Positions 6,058 to 6,941 of a DNA stretch of 6,941 nt are shown here, piece by piece. The notes under the pieces are model-generated. The model was given only the letters and a program-made list of their open reading frames with translations. It made no database searches and had not been told where the DNA came from. Position 1 is the first letter of the stretch. Each line of letters opens with the position of its first letter. The position numbers were made by a program, and so were the translations under genes. Origin of the DNA: Actinomycetes bacterium (lineage in GTDB: Bacteria > Actinomycetota > Humimicrobiia > Humimicrobiales > Humimicrobiaceae); assembly GCA_030603375.1 (NCBI GenBank), contig JAUVXY010000074.1, forward strand, positions 1 through 6,941, given 5' to 3'.

Positions 6058-6873
6058 TTATACATTTGCATATGAGCCGATTAGTTTTCCATGTTTAGCC
6101 ACATATTCCAGATTTTCAATGAGTTTATCCATCGTTATGTCTTTTTTCCAGATTGTACCCATTACTTTTCCACGATCCAGGATCATAAATTTGTCTGCTA
6201 CTGCATAAACGTGATATATGCTGTGAGTAATAAAAATGCTAGATTTCCCACGTTCTTTTATCCCCTCGCAAAATTTTATTACTTTATTGGTTTCTGAAAG
6301 TGAAAGATTGTTTGTCGGCTCATCTAAAATAATTAGCTCTGCATCAAAATAAAGTGCCCTTGCTATTGCTATTCCCTGTTTCTCCCCTCCGGACAGGCCG
6401 CTAACACTCAAGTCAGCTGTCAGCCCTTTCTGGGTAAAACCAATCATTTTTCTTAACATCTCAATAGTATCTTTTTTTGATTCAGCAATTTTAATAAAAC
6501 CAGTACGCCCATATACCTTTTCCCTGCCTAAAAATAGATTCTTCCATACGCTTTGTTTTTCAGCCAATGCCCTGTCCTGATAAACAGTTTCAATGCCGAT
6601 ATTTCGTGATTTTTCAACATTATGCTTTATTAGCCCTTTGCCTTTCCAAAATATCTTTCCCTCATCCTGCCTTACGACACCTGTCAATATCTTTATGAGC
6701 GTGGACTTTCCAGCCCCGTTATCACCTATCAACCCAACTATTTCATTGTTTCTAACTTCAAAATCAACTTCATCTAACGCAGTAACTCCCCCAAAAGATT
6801 TATGGATATTTTCCATTTTTACTAAAGGCGGAGTTACTTCTGAAGTTGGAGAAATTACTGCGTTATTTTTCAT
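6058..6873 (-). CDS. ABC sugar transporter ATPase, single-domain FrcA type
   Basis: This 271-residue subunit hydrolyses ATP to drive sugar import through the adjacent permease. All nucleotide-binding elements are present: Walker A GDNGAGKST at 50-58, Q-loop Gln99 in TVYQDRAL, signature LSGGE at 160-164, Walker B LIILDE with catalytic Glu185, and H-loop His217 in FITHS. CUT2 importers such as ribose RbsA carry two fused ATPase domains; this protein has one, as in the fructose importer protein FrcA, so it would act as a homodimer. The ATG at 6873 lies 3 bases after the upstream stop, and its ribosome site is inside the end of that gene, so translation is probably coupled. About 16 residues precede the start of the ABC domain (LVKMENIHKSFGG). 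An internal Met20 could also start the protein but is less well supported. Confidence 0.94.
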   Translation of the reverse strand: MKNNAVISPTSEVTPPLVKMENIHKSFGGVTALDEVDFEVRNNEIVGLIGDNGAGKSTLIKILTGVVRQDEGKIFWKGKGLIKHNVEKSRNIGIETVYQDRALAEKQSVWKNLFLGREKVYGRTGFIKIAESKKDTIEMLRKMIGFTQKGLTADLSVSGLSGGEKQGIAIARALYFDAELIILDEPTNNLSLSETNKVIKFCEGIKERGKSSIFITHSIYHVYAVADKFMILDRGKVMGTIWKKDITMDKLIENLEYVAKHGKLIGSYANV

Positions 6874-6876
6874 ATT

Positions 6877-6941
6877 TTACCTAATCCCTTCCGCTGCTAA
6901 ACCTTCTAAAGCTTCAACATTATTTTCATCTACAAATCCGC
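6877..6941 (-). CDS. C-terminal 20 codons of upstream gene, probably the sugar-binding protein
   Basis: The frame reads GFVDENNVEALEGLAAEGIR and then TAA at 6879-6877. The rest lies outside the window. A short ending of the type G-x-V-x-x-x-N-V-x-x-L resembles the C-termini of some periplasmic-type sugar-binding proteins, and this gene order (binding protein, ATPase, permease) is normal for CUT2 importers. The assignment rests mostly on position, because 20 residues are too few to prove a family. It ends 3 bases before the ATPase start. Confidence 0.5.
   Translation of the reverse strand, partial: GFVDENNVEALEGLAAEGIR

Noticed and set aside
3675..6297. Plus-strand open frames at 3675-3923, 4284-4502, 5063-5485 and 6091-6297
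   Set aside because: All are mirror images of conserved coding sequence (URO-D A, permease, ATPase). Their translations look like antisense of those genes.
1..6941. CRISPR array, insertion sequence, tRNA or rRNA
   Set aside because: I saw no regularly spaced repeats, transposase motifs, terminal inverted repeats or RNA-gene signatures on either strand.

Overview
This window looks like part of a sugar-utilisation operon from a low-GC anaerobic bacterium. I would guess a Clostridia-type Firmicute, or a neighbour such as a spirochaete. The guess rests on A+T-rich DNA, purine-rich Shine-Dalgarno sites, tight same-strand gene packing and the mix of families present; the sequence does not fix the taxon. 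Every gene supported here lies on the minus strand, so transcription runs from high to low coordinates.

Layout in transcription order: (1) the last 20 codons of an upstream gene, probably the sugar-binding protein of an ABC importer (6941-6877); (2) a single-domain sugar ABC ATPase (6873-6058); (3) an RbsC-type permease (5997-4996); (4) a 184-base gap with a possible promoter and an imperfect palindrome; (5) URO-D-superfamily protein A (4811-3663); (6) a short degenerate copy of a URO-D gene start (about 3655-3617); (7) a truncated URO-D gene that keeps only its N-terminus (3598-3398); (8) an L-fucose/L-arabinose isomerase-family protein (3354-1960); (9) URO-D-superfamily protein B (1913-879), in strikingly A+T-rich DNA; (10) the N-terminal 269 codons of a galactokinase (809-1), cut by the window edge.

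The likely theme is import of a monosaccharide, isomerisation of an aldose to a ketose, and phosphorylation of galactose or a related sugar. The URO-D-like proteins are the unexplained part. They are not heme-pathway uroporphyrinogen decarboxylases: the N-terminal arginine-rich substrate motif is absent, and both carry an H-S-C motif at the place where cobamide methyltransferases (MtaA/MtbA type) bind zinc. One hypothesis, which is inference only, is methyl transfer from an O-methylated sugar. No corrinoid protein is visible in the window to support it. The region between the permease and galactokinase genes also shows turnover of URO-D genes: two intact paralogues, one truncated copy, one vestigial start, and one intact copy whose base composition differs sharply from its neighbours.
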